Source of the DNA: Vibrio proteolyticus NBRC 13287
Lineage (GTDB): Bacteria > Pseudomonadota > Gammaproteobacteria > Enterobacterales > Vibrionaceae
Length of the DNA: 64,000 bases
Assembly: GCF_000467125.1 (NCBI RefSeq)
Contig: NZ_BATJ01000004.1
Location: 239,685 to 303,684, forward strand
Direction: 5' to 3'
The translations under genes were made by a program, and so were the position numbers. Under the pieces are notes generated by a model that was given only the letters and a program-made list of their open reading frames with translations, was not told where the DNA came from and did not search any database. Of this stretch, positions 17,537 through 25,430 are shown one piece after another; the stretch's first letter is position 1, and every line of letters begins with the position of its first letter.

Positions 17537-20500
17537 CTAACCGATCCTCATTAATGATTTCGACCGCTCAAACAGTTCACGGATCGTCTTTTCATCGAAC
17601 TGGCTATCTATCGAAAAGTCCTTTAAAGTCAAACTCCCATCCATAAGACGGTTAACGTTCTCCCAGCCTTTCAACCGTGTCAGCATTAGCTCTGTTAACT
17701 GATTCCCGACTGCAAGCTGTTCTTCTTCTGACAGTAAGAAGAATTGTGGCTGAATACCGTTTTCGACCATCATTTTGTCGATCATTTGGGAGCGTCTGGT
17801 AACTGCCAAATCATCACTACAACTATGGTACAGCTCAGCGTTCGAACATACCTCTGATAGCTGATGAAAGCTGCTTACTTCATCAAGCTCAACACCTAAT
17901 GTAAACTCATGTGGAACAATAAGCTGATAGTGACTCTCAGTGTTTTCTTGAGGGTTATGCATAAGAGTCTGACAATTATGTATATGTCGGTGAATCGCGT
18001 TCATATCCGATAGGTATAGATCTAACTTCTTCGCTCGTGTTTCAATTTCCGAGTTCAAATGCATACGCTCTCCAACCAACTTACGTCTATCTGACTCCAA
18101 AGCTGACTTCTCTGAGCTATCCACTTTTAATTTGTAAAGTTGGTGATCAATGATATCTATCTTTTCTGCAATATCATCCAGCTTCTGCCCAAGCGAAGTG
18201 TAACGTATAGACTGAGTATTTAAGGCTAGGCTTATCTCATTGAACATGGCTGCAAGGCCAACCATAAAAGCAGGGCCGGTAATAAAGAATCGACACTGAA
18301 AGCAATTCTGCTCACCCAAATAACCTGCTGGTACTGGGTGATATATATTAGCTTTTGTGGCTACTGGACTTCCCCCTTCAGAACAGAAAGCACCGCCTAC
18401 AGGGCATATGCCAAAGTCTTTCCAAAGATAACTGGAAGCCGGCCGAGCATTGTCTACTGAATTTAGTAGATCCACAGATGAGCCTACCAACTGTGATTTA
18501 ACCTCCTCGATTCTCTGTTGCTCAACAAACGATTTGAGCGTTTGTGTTGCTTTGCTCAAAGCTTCCTTTTCTCCCAACTCCATTTTCTCTCGTAAGTTGG
18601 CACCAGTTTTATCGCTCTTGAGATAGTAGATAGACATAATGATGTTTGAGTGACCAACTAGCTTCATTATGACTTCTAAAGGAATACCGAATTCATACGC
18701 GTACGCGTTGATCAAACTGACGCGCATTGAGTGCGGAGTGTAGGGGGATTTGAAGTGTGAAAGCGGTATCGTTTGACTCTTTTCCAACTCTTTGATCGAT
18801 TGATTGTATTTCAGTCCTTGGTAGGTAGCCGTTGTAATATCATTCTTGCCAGAGAAATATAGTGCAGATGCAAGCCGTGTCGTTAGTCTGCCACCAAATG
18901 TGCCTGGCTCTTTTTCTAGATAGTCTCGGAATAAAAAGCAATTCGACCCTTTGTGCTTACGCTGTACTTCGTTTAGATTAGTGCGCTCACAATCAAGCCA
19001 TTTCGTTGGTTCCTTAAGTGGATTATATTTCTGTTGCCACTTTCTCAGCTTTACCAACCAATATGCCAACTCTATAGGCATGAAGGGAATCGTGTAGCCC
19101 GAACCATCAAACTTGGTTTTGTTCGAAGTGTAGTGGACACCGAACTCTCCTTGGCCGGACTTATTAACCATGCCCTGTTGGTTGGTTAAGCCTGCCAACA
19201 TAGTCCTATTTTTCTTCCAAATGACTTTACCGTTCTTAAAATCGGCAAGCTCATTGTCGGCCTCTCCAGAGTCACAGTAGACGATTTGCATTCCTCTTGC
19301 GGGGAGTTGCATCAATGAATACGTATAGGTCCAGTATGTTGGAAACCATAGAAAGGTTTTTCCATTTTCAACTTTGAATACGCAGTCAGGATCATTTTTA
19401 TCTAGGAGAGAACCGTCTTTTATCTGCACCCAATCTGATGAAAAACGATGTAAATGGGTCAAGTCCCGATAGCGTAGTTTTTTTTCTATTGAATCTGAGG
19501 GAAATATCCACTCACGCCCTTGTTTTACGTATTGATAAGGCAGCGCCATCTTGTCTGTTTCATTAATGACTTGCGGTGCAACTTCTCCACTAAAGCTAAC
19601 GTGGCTAAAAGGGTTTTTGGTTCCCTTAATATGAGTAACTTCTCCGGTCTCGGTGTCTTCCAAAATCAGATAGTTCGAGATAATCCAATCTAAGAATTCA
19701 TTGATAGAGAAGACCCACTTTTTTCTACGTGTCACCGGTACTTGTTCAAATAGATGGAGCATTGGTTGAATGTTTGTCGAGCCACGCGTGAGGAACTCTA
19801 AGGGGCATGCTTCGAAGTCATTCGGTTCAATGTATTCGCGAACAAACTCACATAGATCTTTCGCTTTGGTATCTCCACCTCTTGCGGTTCTAAGGAACTC
19901 CTGAATTTTTGTTCCCCATAATTCCCATTCTTTTTTGAGATATTTAACTTGGTATGGTCGATCTAATCCAAAAAAGTCGAAAGTGTTTGTCCATCCTTTG
20001 CCTTTATAAACTTTTTCTGGAGCTCTTGGGATTCGGGGGTCTTTGAGAGATCTGCGCATCTTTTGATAATCTCTCATCGTTTTACAGTCGTGAGTACGAG
20101 TTAAAAGTGTGAGATCTTTATACTCGTATGGTCGTGGAATATCTAAAGAGTCGTACCAACTGATCCAACCTGTTAACTGTTCTGGTTTCGCTGGTAATAC
20201 AGCCCATCGTTTTCGGGCTTTTCTATACATTCGAGAGTTGCGTATTCTTAGAATGCTGCAACTTAGCTTAAATGTCTGAAGATTTGTGATTTTTCTTGGG
20301 AGTAAGAAGTCCATCCAGGATGTCCAATCGTCGCAGTATACTTTATTTGGGCATTGAGGCAGTAAAGGCTTCTTACAACACTTCTTTTTGTAATCTTTAA
20401 TAGATATAGCATTTAGTGTAGAAGCTTGCTTTTTGGCTTCCTCAAATGTTGAATAACAAGTTTCTAAACTAAGGAAGTCTTTCCAATCTATCCACTCTAG

Positions 20501-21511
20501 AGAGTAAAACCTTTCAGGATTAGATGGTAGCCTAGCATCTTTTTTATATACTTTGGCGTAGTGCTTTTGGGAGTAAATGTTGAGTTGCTTTGCTGCCTTT
20601 TTGGCTTGGCTCAAAAGAGGGTAGGGTTTAGAGAGTCTCCTATTTAGAAATACAGGCCATCCTTTCCATTCTGATTGATATTTTGTATCTGGACTGGCGG
20701 GTAATTTGGGATCTTCTCTTCGACGCTTTTTATATTCAGCTGAAGTAGTAATTCCAAGCGCTTTTACTGCCTCATTCGCTTCGCTATATGTTGTGTATAG
20801 TTTACGTTGCTCTCGTCCAAAAAATGCATCCCATCCTTTCCATTCCGCCTGATACTTGATTTCTGGAACTGATGGTAGTTTTGGGTCTTGTTTATAGGCG
20901 CCTGAGTACTGGGTTGCAGTCTTTATACCTAAGGCCAATGATGCTCTTTTTGCCTCCTCCAATGAAGAGTAAAATTCCTTTTTAGATTTAGAGAATAGGT
21001 CATTCCAATTTATCCACTCAGATTGATATTTGTTATTTGGTAAGGAGGGTAGGTAGGGATCTTCTTTGTACCTTTTTTGGTATTCTTTTTGTGTAGTAAT
21101 ACCAAGCTTTAAAACTGCTTTCTTTGCTTCTTGTAGCGTTGAGTAATGAAGTTTTTTTTCTTTACCAAGAAAATCTGACCAGCTAATCCAATCACTCTCG
21201 TAGTACTTGTGGGGGTTTGAAGGTAAAAAAGGGCTTTCGTGATACCTTTTTCTGTACTGGTGCACACTATTTATTCCCATAGCTAAGACCTTGAGCTTGG
21301 CTTTTTTGATTGTTCGATAGAACCTCTTGGGGGCGAATCCTAAAAAACCTGACCAATCAATCCAGTTTTTTGAATAAACTCTTTCTGGATGGCGTGGTAA
21401 ATAGGGGTCCCGATGAAACCTTTTTTGATAGTCATTATATGAAGTGATTTGTAATTTTTGGGTAGCTATACTTGCTTCGATATAATGTAGATATTTACTC
21501 TTAGTCTTCAT
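17537..21511 (-). CDS. gmtZ: Gamma-mobile-trio integrase GmtZ (putative), giant repeat-bearing recombinase
   Basis: 1324 residues. Residues about 8-505 consist of seven clear and two degenerate ~50-residue repeats of the form Y-EAK--LGI-T--EY--RYK-DP-LPS-P---Y---W--W-DFLG, matching the phage-integrase repeat unit. A tyrosine-recombinase-like catalytic part follows, with H-S-M-R at 927-930, GHSN at 953-956 and candidate Tyr 962/963. Next is a four-cysteine cluster (Cys1036, 1043, 1070, 1073) that could bind zinc, then a coiled-coil-like tail. The first catalytic Arg is not obvious, so its activity may depend on GmtY. It overlaps gmtY by 11 bases. Confidence 0.82.
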   Translation of the reverse strand: MKTKSKYLHYIEASIATQKLQITSYNDYQKRFHRDPYLPRHPERVYSKNWIDWSGFLGFAPKRFYRTIKKAKLKVLAMGINSVHQYRKRYHESPFLPSNPHKYYESDWISWSDFLGKEKKLHYSTLQEAKKAVLKLGITTQKEYQKRYKEDPYLPSLPNNKYQSEWINWNDLFSKSKKEFYSSLEEAKRASLALGIKTATQYSGAYKQDPKLPSVPEIKYQAEWKGWDAFFGREQRKLYTTYSEANEAVKALGITTSAEYKKRRREDPKLPASPDTKYQSEWKGWPVFLNRRLSKPYPLLSQAKKAAKQLNIYSQKHYAKVYKKDARLPSNPERFYSLEWIDWKDFLSLETCYSTFEEAKKQASTLNAISIKDYKKKCCKKPLLPQCPNKVYCDDWTSWMDFLLPRKITNLQTFKLSCSILRIRNSRMYRKARKRWAVLPAKPEQLTGWISWYDSLDIPRPYEYKDLTLLTRTHDCKTMRDYQKMRRSLKDPRIPRAPEKVYKGKGWTNTFDFFGLDRPYQVKYLKKEWELWGTKIQEFLRTARGGDTKAKDLCEFVREYIEPNDFEACPLEFLTRGSTNIQPMLHLFEQVPVTRRKKWVFSINEFLDWIISNYLILEDTETGEVTHIKGTKNPFSHVSFSGEVAPQVINETDKMALPYQYVKQGREWIFPSDSIEKKLRYRDLTHLHRFSSDWVQIKDGSLLDKNDPDCVFKVENGKTFLWFPTYWTYTYSLMQLPARGMQIVYCDSGEADNELADFKNGKVIWKKNRTMLAGLTNQQGMVNKSGQGEFGVHYTSNKTKFDGSGYTIPFMPIELAYWLVKLRKWQQKYNPLKEPTKWLDCERTNLNEVQRKHKGSNCFLFRDYLEKEPGTFGGRLTTRLASALYFSGKNDITTATYQGLKYNQSIKELEKSQTIPLSHFKSPYTPHSMRVSLINAYAYEFGIPLEVIMKLVGHSNIIMSIYYLKSDKTGANLREKMELGEKEALSKATQTLKSFVEQQRIEEVKSQLVGSSVDLLNSVDNARPASSYLWKDFGICPVGGAFCSEGGSPVATKANIYHPVPAGYLGEQNCFQCRFFITGPAFMVGLAAMFNEISLALNTQSIRYTSLGQKLDDIAEKIDIIDHQLYKLKVDSSEKSALESDRRKLVGERMHLNSEIETRAKKLDLYLSDMNAIHRHIHNCQTLMHNPQENTESHYQLIVPHEFTLGVELDEVSSFHQLSEVCSNAELYHSCSDDLAVTRRSQMIDKMMVENGIQPQFFLLSEEEQLAVGNQLTELMLTRLKGWENVNRLMDGSLTLKDFSIDSQFDEKTIRELFERSKSLMRIG

Positions 21512-22799
21512 ACTGTTGCATCCATTGCCTTACATCATTATCAGATGGGGCTATATAAACAAGACAACTCTCAGGGCTCTTATGGTGCATTGCTTTTTGA
21601 ATAGTTAGTTGATCAAACCCTGCCTCCCTTAATCTATATCCATATGCGTGTCTGTGTGCATGTGGTGTGGTTCCCTCTGATTTTCCAACGCTCATTCCTA
21701 TCCTAGAAATAGCTCTTGTATACTTCTGGATAAAGTTCTTCTTTGTTTCAGGTAGTCCTTGAGTATTTGAAAATAAGAAGGGGTGAAAACCCCGAGGTTG
21801 TGTTGCTAAATAAATTTGTAAAAGCTTTGTGAATTCAATAGCTTTGGATGGCGGAAAGAATAAAATGTCAAAAGAAAGGTTTTTGCTAGTTAGCAGCGGA
21901 TTTTTCCATCCAGAGTGTAGTTTTTGGCTTCTCAAATATTCATTTCTTGGAAGGAGTCGGAAGACACTTTGAAGATAGTCTTTTCTATTTCTAAACCCTT
22001 GCTTTGGAGAGCTCCCATCAGAAGGGTGGAATACCGAAATTATCGAAGCACCAGTTTTTTTATCAATTGAAATGTCATTTATAAAGATGTGAAAACATTC
22101 CGATAGTCTTAGTCCCCCGTAATGCATCAACCAGGTCAAAAGTATTGAGCCATAGTCCAGTTTTCCCGCGGCATTTTTGAATCCTTGATAAAATAAACAA
22201 TTGATTTGTGATTCAGGGAAACGATGTGCGGGTTCCGTTGATATAACATGTCGCTGCATAGTTTGAATACTTCTAACATGTAAAGCTCTTTTCATTGGCA
22301 CATTCATTAGATGATTTAAGAAGCATTTACTACTCCTACGATAGTAGGCGCACCAAAGCATTCGTTCTTCAGCTTTTGTGGCCAATCGCATAGGGTTAAT
22401 TTTGGGTAGTTCTGTTCCATTAAGTTGGTCTAGGTAGTCACAATATGAATTAATGTGTCCAAGTATTACGTTCGTATCTTCTATCCTCCTTGGTTTCCAC
22501 CATAGACCAGTGTCATCTTTATCGTAATCGATTGTTCCATTTAGCAGAGCCGATACAAATTCTCTTAACAGCTCTGTTGATGATGAGAATTTTGTTTGCT
22601 GACACGCAATATACTTGAGTAATAAATTTATGGAAAAGGTACTTCTTTCGTGCCACGACTGGGACTTAAATCTATGTTGGTAAAGATATCTAAGATGGCT
22701 AATAAGCAAACCACTTTCAGTGAAGACACCATTCAACTCAATGGGCTTTGATATTGGGCTTGCCCGATAGAAAACTCGACGTTTTAATACATAACTCAT
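21501..22799 (-). CDS. gmtY: Gamma-mobile-trio tyrosine recombinase GmtY (putative)
   Basis: 432-residue site-specific recombinase. The catalytic residues of the tyrosine recombinase family are visible: Arg231 in GGLRLSE, H-x-x-R at 380-383 (HAHR), His405/406 in MHHKS and the nucleophile Tyr415 in CLVYIAPSD. First gene of the overlapping gmtY-gmtZ-gmtX-greB operon, transcribed away from the right junction. A CTAAG-N5-CTTAG palindrome sits just upstream of its start. Expected to cut and rejoin the island ends. Confidence 0.87.
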   Translation of the reverse strand: MSYVLKRRVFYRASPISKPIELNGVFTESGLLISHLRYLYQHRFKSQSWHERSTFSINLLLKYIACQQTKFSSSTELLREFVSALLNGTIDYDKDDTGLWWKPRRIEDTNVILGHINSYCDYLDQLNGTELPKINPMRLATKAEERMLWCAYYRRSSKCFLNHLMNVPMKRALHVRSIQTMQRHVISTEPAHRFPESQINCLFYQGFKNAAGKLDYGSILLTWLMHYGGLRLSECFHIFINDISIDKKTGASIISVFHPSDGSSPKQGFRNRKDYLQSVFRLLPRNEYLRSQKLHSGWKNPLLTSKNLSFDILFFPPSKAIEFTKLLQIYLATQPRGFHPFLFSNTQGLPETKKNFIQKYTRAISRIGMSVGKSEGTTPHAHRHAYGYRLREAGFDQLTIQKAMHHKSPESCLVYIAPSDNDVRQWMQQYED

Positions 22800-22811
22800 A
22801 GCAACAACCAG

Positions 22812-22836
22812 CTTAGGATTTCTAAGTAATACTTAG
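22812..22836 (-). promoter_or_regulatory. Palindromic operator ahead of gmtY
   Basis: CTAAGTAATACTTAG at 22822-22836 has the same CTAAG-N5-CTTAG form as the two sites at 16024-16072. It overlaps a second inverted repeat of opposite polarity, CTTAGGATTTCTAAG (22812-22826). It lies 13-37 bases upstream of the gmtY start, where a bound repressor would block the mobility operon. Confidence 0.68.
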
Positions 22837-22934
22837 TATATAGTTAGTGGTTCCTATATTTTCAAATTGATACTCAAGCAAGCTATCGCCTTAGTAATAG
22901 TGCGAAGTAATATCAAAATAGTACGCTTGTTCTG

Positions 22935-22952
22935 ATAGAACTAATACCAGTA
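22935..22952 (+). repeat. Right end of the island
   Basis: The junction reads AGAACTAA then TACCAGTAT, where greB codon 48 (TAC) resumes at 22945. The inward sequence on the minus strand, TATTAGTT, mirrors the left end imperfectly. Confidence 0.45.
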
Positions 22953-23280
22953 TAACAAGAAGCGCTTGCGAGAAATTGATCGCCGTGTCCGTTATCTGAG
23001 AAAGCGCCTCGAACAGGTCAAAGTGGTCGACTACTCTCCGCAGCAGGAAGGCCAGGTGTTTTTTGGCGCCTGGGTCGAAATTGAGAATGACGCTGGCGAG
23101 CGGATGCAGTTTCGCATCGTCGGTCCAGACGAGATCTATGGCGACGCCAAAGGCTACATCTCGATCGACTCACCGATGGCACGGGCGATCCTCAAAAAAG
23201 CGGTCGACGACGAATTCACTGTGCGCACCCCGGATGGCGAGAAAGAGTGGTTCGTCAATAGCATCCGCTATCAGGAGTAA
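22945..23280 (+). pseudogene. greB: greB, 3' fragment disrupted by the island
   Basis: Codons 48-158 of the chromosomal greB (YQYNKKRLREIDRRVRYL ... VDYSPQQEGQVFFGAWVEIEN ... EWFVNSIRYQE), ending in TAA. It has no start or ribosome site of its own, and the island's last bases contain stops in this frame. With 10606-10746 it makes a complete greB. The sequence is core-like, in contrast to the AT-rich island beside it. Confidence 0.95.
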
Positions 23281-23282
23281 AA

Positions 23283-23303
23283 AAGCCCCGCACCGCGGGG
23301 CTT
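23283..23303. terminator. Intrinsic terminator shared by greB remnant and the convergent gene
   Basis: AAGCCCCGC, loop ACC, GCGGGGCTT. A run of A precedes it, giving a T-run on the minus strand, so it terminates the minus-strand gene at 23308-25182 best. Confidence 0.8.
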
Positions 23304-23307
23304 GACG

Positions 23308-25182
23308 TTATTGTTCCGAGGCGGGCTTGTCCGTCACGATGTAATCTTTATCGCTGCTGACCACCGCCCCGTACTTAAGAAAATTGCGCCCCAGAATCAT
23401 GCTGTAATGGAACCGGCTGCGATCTTGCAAATTGACCCGGATCGCTTTCTCAATTCCCCCCAGGCTGACCCGCATCTTGACCACCGGGCGCACGTTGGCT
23501 TTTTCACCGTCCCGGGCACGAATGCGCATCACATCGACCACTTCGCGCGTAAACTGCTTTTTCATCCCCAGATCGTTTTCGTAGGTGAAAGTGACCATTT
23601 TCTTACCGTCTTTGTCGAACTGCTTGATGTCCTGTGCGTTGATTGAACTGATGTCCGCCCCGGTATCCAGTTTGACTGGAAAACTGAGCCCTTCCACCTG
23701 CGCCACTTCAATGTGACCGGCGCGAAACAGCGGGTGCACATCCAGCAGGTTCTCAGCGCGGGTATTGACCAGCACTCCGCCTTTGGCCATTTTTTGTCCC
23801 AACGTGAAATACGGCTTCTGGCCCTTTTTCTCCACGACATCAACGGCAAATGCCAGTGTGCGTGTCTCGCCGCCAAACGTGAACTCACCTTCGACAATCG
23901 GCCGGGTCGACTCACCCACCACGATGTTTTTGATCACCTCTTTCACCACTTTCTGCTCACCGCCTTTGCCATCGGGCAGATAGAATTCGACCTGCGGCTT
24001 CTTGCCTTCCACCAGCTCAAAACTGCTGACCCGCAGCAAGGGAGTGTTGACCGCAAACGACGGTTCCGCGCGCAACGTCACGCCGTCCAGTTCGATCTCT
24101 TCCTCAGGTGACACCACCAGCGGATGACTCTTAAGCGCATTGTTGTAGCTCTTTTCGCCGCCACGCAGTAGATTCTCCCGTCCGGAATCGATAACAAAAT
24201 ATCGGCTGGTGGTGTTCAGACCAATACGCAATTGGGTATCGAGGTGACTGCGATCTCGCAGATACACCAGCCAGTGTTCGGTTTGGGTGTCATTGAGCTT
24301 AACCGGCAGGTAGACCAGCGGGCGCGCCGTGCCACTCACACGCAGCATTTTCACCAGCGGCAGCGTCATCGCTTTGCGCTGCCCGTTGCTGCCGATCAGC
24401 GTAAACGACACCTGGCGGGCTTTTTTATCCACCTGAATGTCTTTGGCATTGGCAATCGAATAATTGTTTTTCAATGAGAAACTGGTTTTGTACGGTAAAC
24501 CGCCCACGTTAACGGTCTCGTGTTTGCCAATCACCTGAGCTTGTGGCAGGCCCTGCAGGTAATCGTAACCGGCGAACACCCAGGCATTGTTCTCAAGGAA
24601 GGTTTTTCCGATCAACACCGGAGCAGAGAAACCGGAACGATCCGCAAGGTTCACGTCAGTGTTAACCGTGTGCCCGGCGATGGTCAGTGGCAGATTGATG
24701 GTCGGCCGCAGGATAGGTTTGTCATTGGTACGGCTGCGGATCATCGCAATCCGCTCAATGTCATCGGTTATTTTGATGACTTTGCCAGTGTACGGATGGC
24801 GTACTTCAAACGAGACCTGAACCCGGTACGGCTTGAACATGGCGTCTTCCCACTTGCCGTGACGTTTGTCCATGTCCTCAACCACAGCTTCCATCAGGGC
24901 ATCGTCTTTCAGATGCTGATACTTGGGGTTCTGACTGATGACGTGAATATTCTCGGCATGCATTGAGGTGGTATCGGCGCCGGTGTCAATTTTGCCCGTG
25001 AACGGAACGCCCTTGAGTTGCGGAATGTCGTTATAATAGACATTCTCAGTTCGCCCCAGCACCAACTCGTTGTCGATTTTGTACACCGGATCGCGGGTGG
25101 TGGCTTGCAGATCGCCAGACCAGGACATCGGGGTGAATAACGCGGTGCTGAACAGGGCAAGGGCTAGAGAAACTTTCTTCAT
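23308..25182 (-). CDS. Periplasmic retropepsin-like protein with two DTGAD motifs (putative ATP-dependent zinc protease family)
   Basis: 624 residues with a clear signal peptide (MKKVSLALALFSTALFTPMSWSG), so exported. Two similar modules carry the aspartyl-protease-like motif: GKIDTGADTTSMHA near residue 62-75 and VKLDTGADISSINA near 503-516, each followed by a second block with LIGKTFLENNAW or ILGRNFLKYGAV. A middle module with VIDSGRENLL appears degenerate. Family members are annotated as ATP-dependent zinc proteases, but the visible motif is retropepsin-like, and no zinc or ATP site is evident. Most family members hold one such domain; this one holds two or three. Confidence 0.75.
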   Translation of the reverse strand: MKKVSLALALFSTALFTPMSWSGDLQATTRDPVYKIDNELVLGRTENVYYNDIPQLKGVPFTGKIDTGADTTSMHAENIHVISQNPKYQHLKDDALMEAVVEDMDKRHGKWEDAMFKPYRVQVSFEVRHPYTGKVIKITDDIERIAMIRSRTNDKPILRPTINLPLTIAGHTVNTDVNLADRSGFSAPVLIGKTFLENNAWVFAGYDYLQGLPQAQVIGKHETVNVGGLPYKTSFSLKNNYSIANAKDIQVDKKARQVSFTLIGSNGQRKAMTLPLVKMLRVSGTARPLVYLPVKLNDTQTEHWLVYLRDRSHLDTQLRIGLNTTSRYFVIDSGRENLLRGGEKSYNNALKSHPLVVSPEEEIELDGVTLRAEPSFAVNTPLLRVSSFELVEGKKPQVEFYLPDGKGGEQKVVKEVIKNIVVGESTRPIVEGEFTFGGETRTLAFAVDVVEKKGQKPYFTLGQKMAKGGVLVNTRAENLLDVHPLFRAGHIEVAQVEGLSFPVKLDTGADISSINAQDIKQFDKDGKKMVTFTYENDLGMKKQFTREVVDVMRIRARDGEKANVRPVVKMRVSLGGIEKAIRVNLQDRSRFHYSMILGRNFLKYGAVVSSDKDYIVTDKPASEQ

Positions 25183-25353
25183 GAGGAGAATCCATGACTG
25201 TCGGATAAGTGAAACACAGTAACTATGAGTTCCCCCATAGCCGATAAGTTCTGAATTTGATTACAGTTTTGACACAAATATAACCAATGTCCACCTGAGA
25301 TAAGTAATTTAAGCGCAAAAACCTGCGACCAAATGTAAAATCGTTGGAAAAAC

Positions 25354-25397
25354 GCCGATGCACCCCAATGTGGGAAATACCCACGCCGTGCATCGGC
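25354..25397 (+). other. Nested hairpin in the tex leader
   Basis: Outer arms GCCGATGCAC (25354-25363) and GTGCATCGGC (25388-25397) pair perfectly. Inside them GTGGG-AAATA-CCCAC (25370-25384) makes a second hairpin. It ends 33 bases before the tex start, so it may be a structured 5' leader. Confidence 0.5.
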
Positions 25398-25430
25398 TGC
25401 CAATACACCCGAATAAAAGAGAACCCACGG

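Larger units (their letters stand above)
10749..22944. mobile_element. Gamma-mobile-trio (GMT)-like island inserted in greB
   Basis: About 12.2 kb of clearly AT-richer DNA splits greB between codon 47 and codon 48. It holds a tyrosine recombinase, a giant integrase-like protein and a third small protein in one overlapping operon, the composition known for gamma-mobile-trio elements (GmtY, GmtZ, GmtX). It also holds a spare greB, two regulators and a cargo of four genes. Precise removal, joining TA at 10747-10748 to TA at 22945-22946, would restore an open greB. The trio naming rests on recall of the family, gene sizes, order and motifs; the insertion itself is seen directly. Confidence 0.88.

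Noticed and set aside
17537..21511. CRISPR-like or DNA repeat array suggested by repeating pattern
   Set aside because: The repeats are at protein level (integrase repeat units), with diverged DNA; no spacer-repeat structure.
10839..22799. Prophage or integrative conjugative element
   Set aside because: No capsid, tail, lysis, replication, relaxase or type IV secretion genes are present; only recombinase-type genes, regulators, greB and cargo.
22966..23280. Separate short gene at the greB 3' fragment
   Set aside because: It is the tail of the interrupted greB, without a start signal; joined to 10606-10746 it completes GreB.
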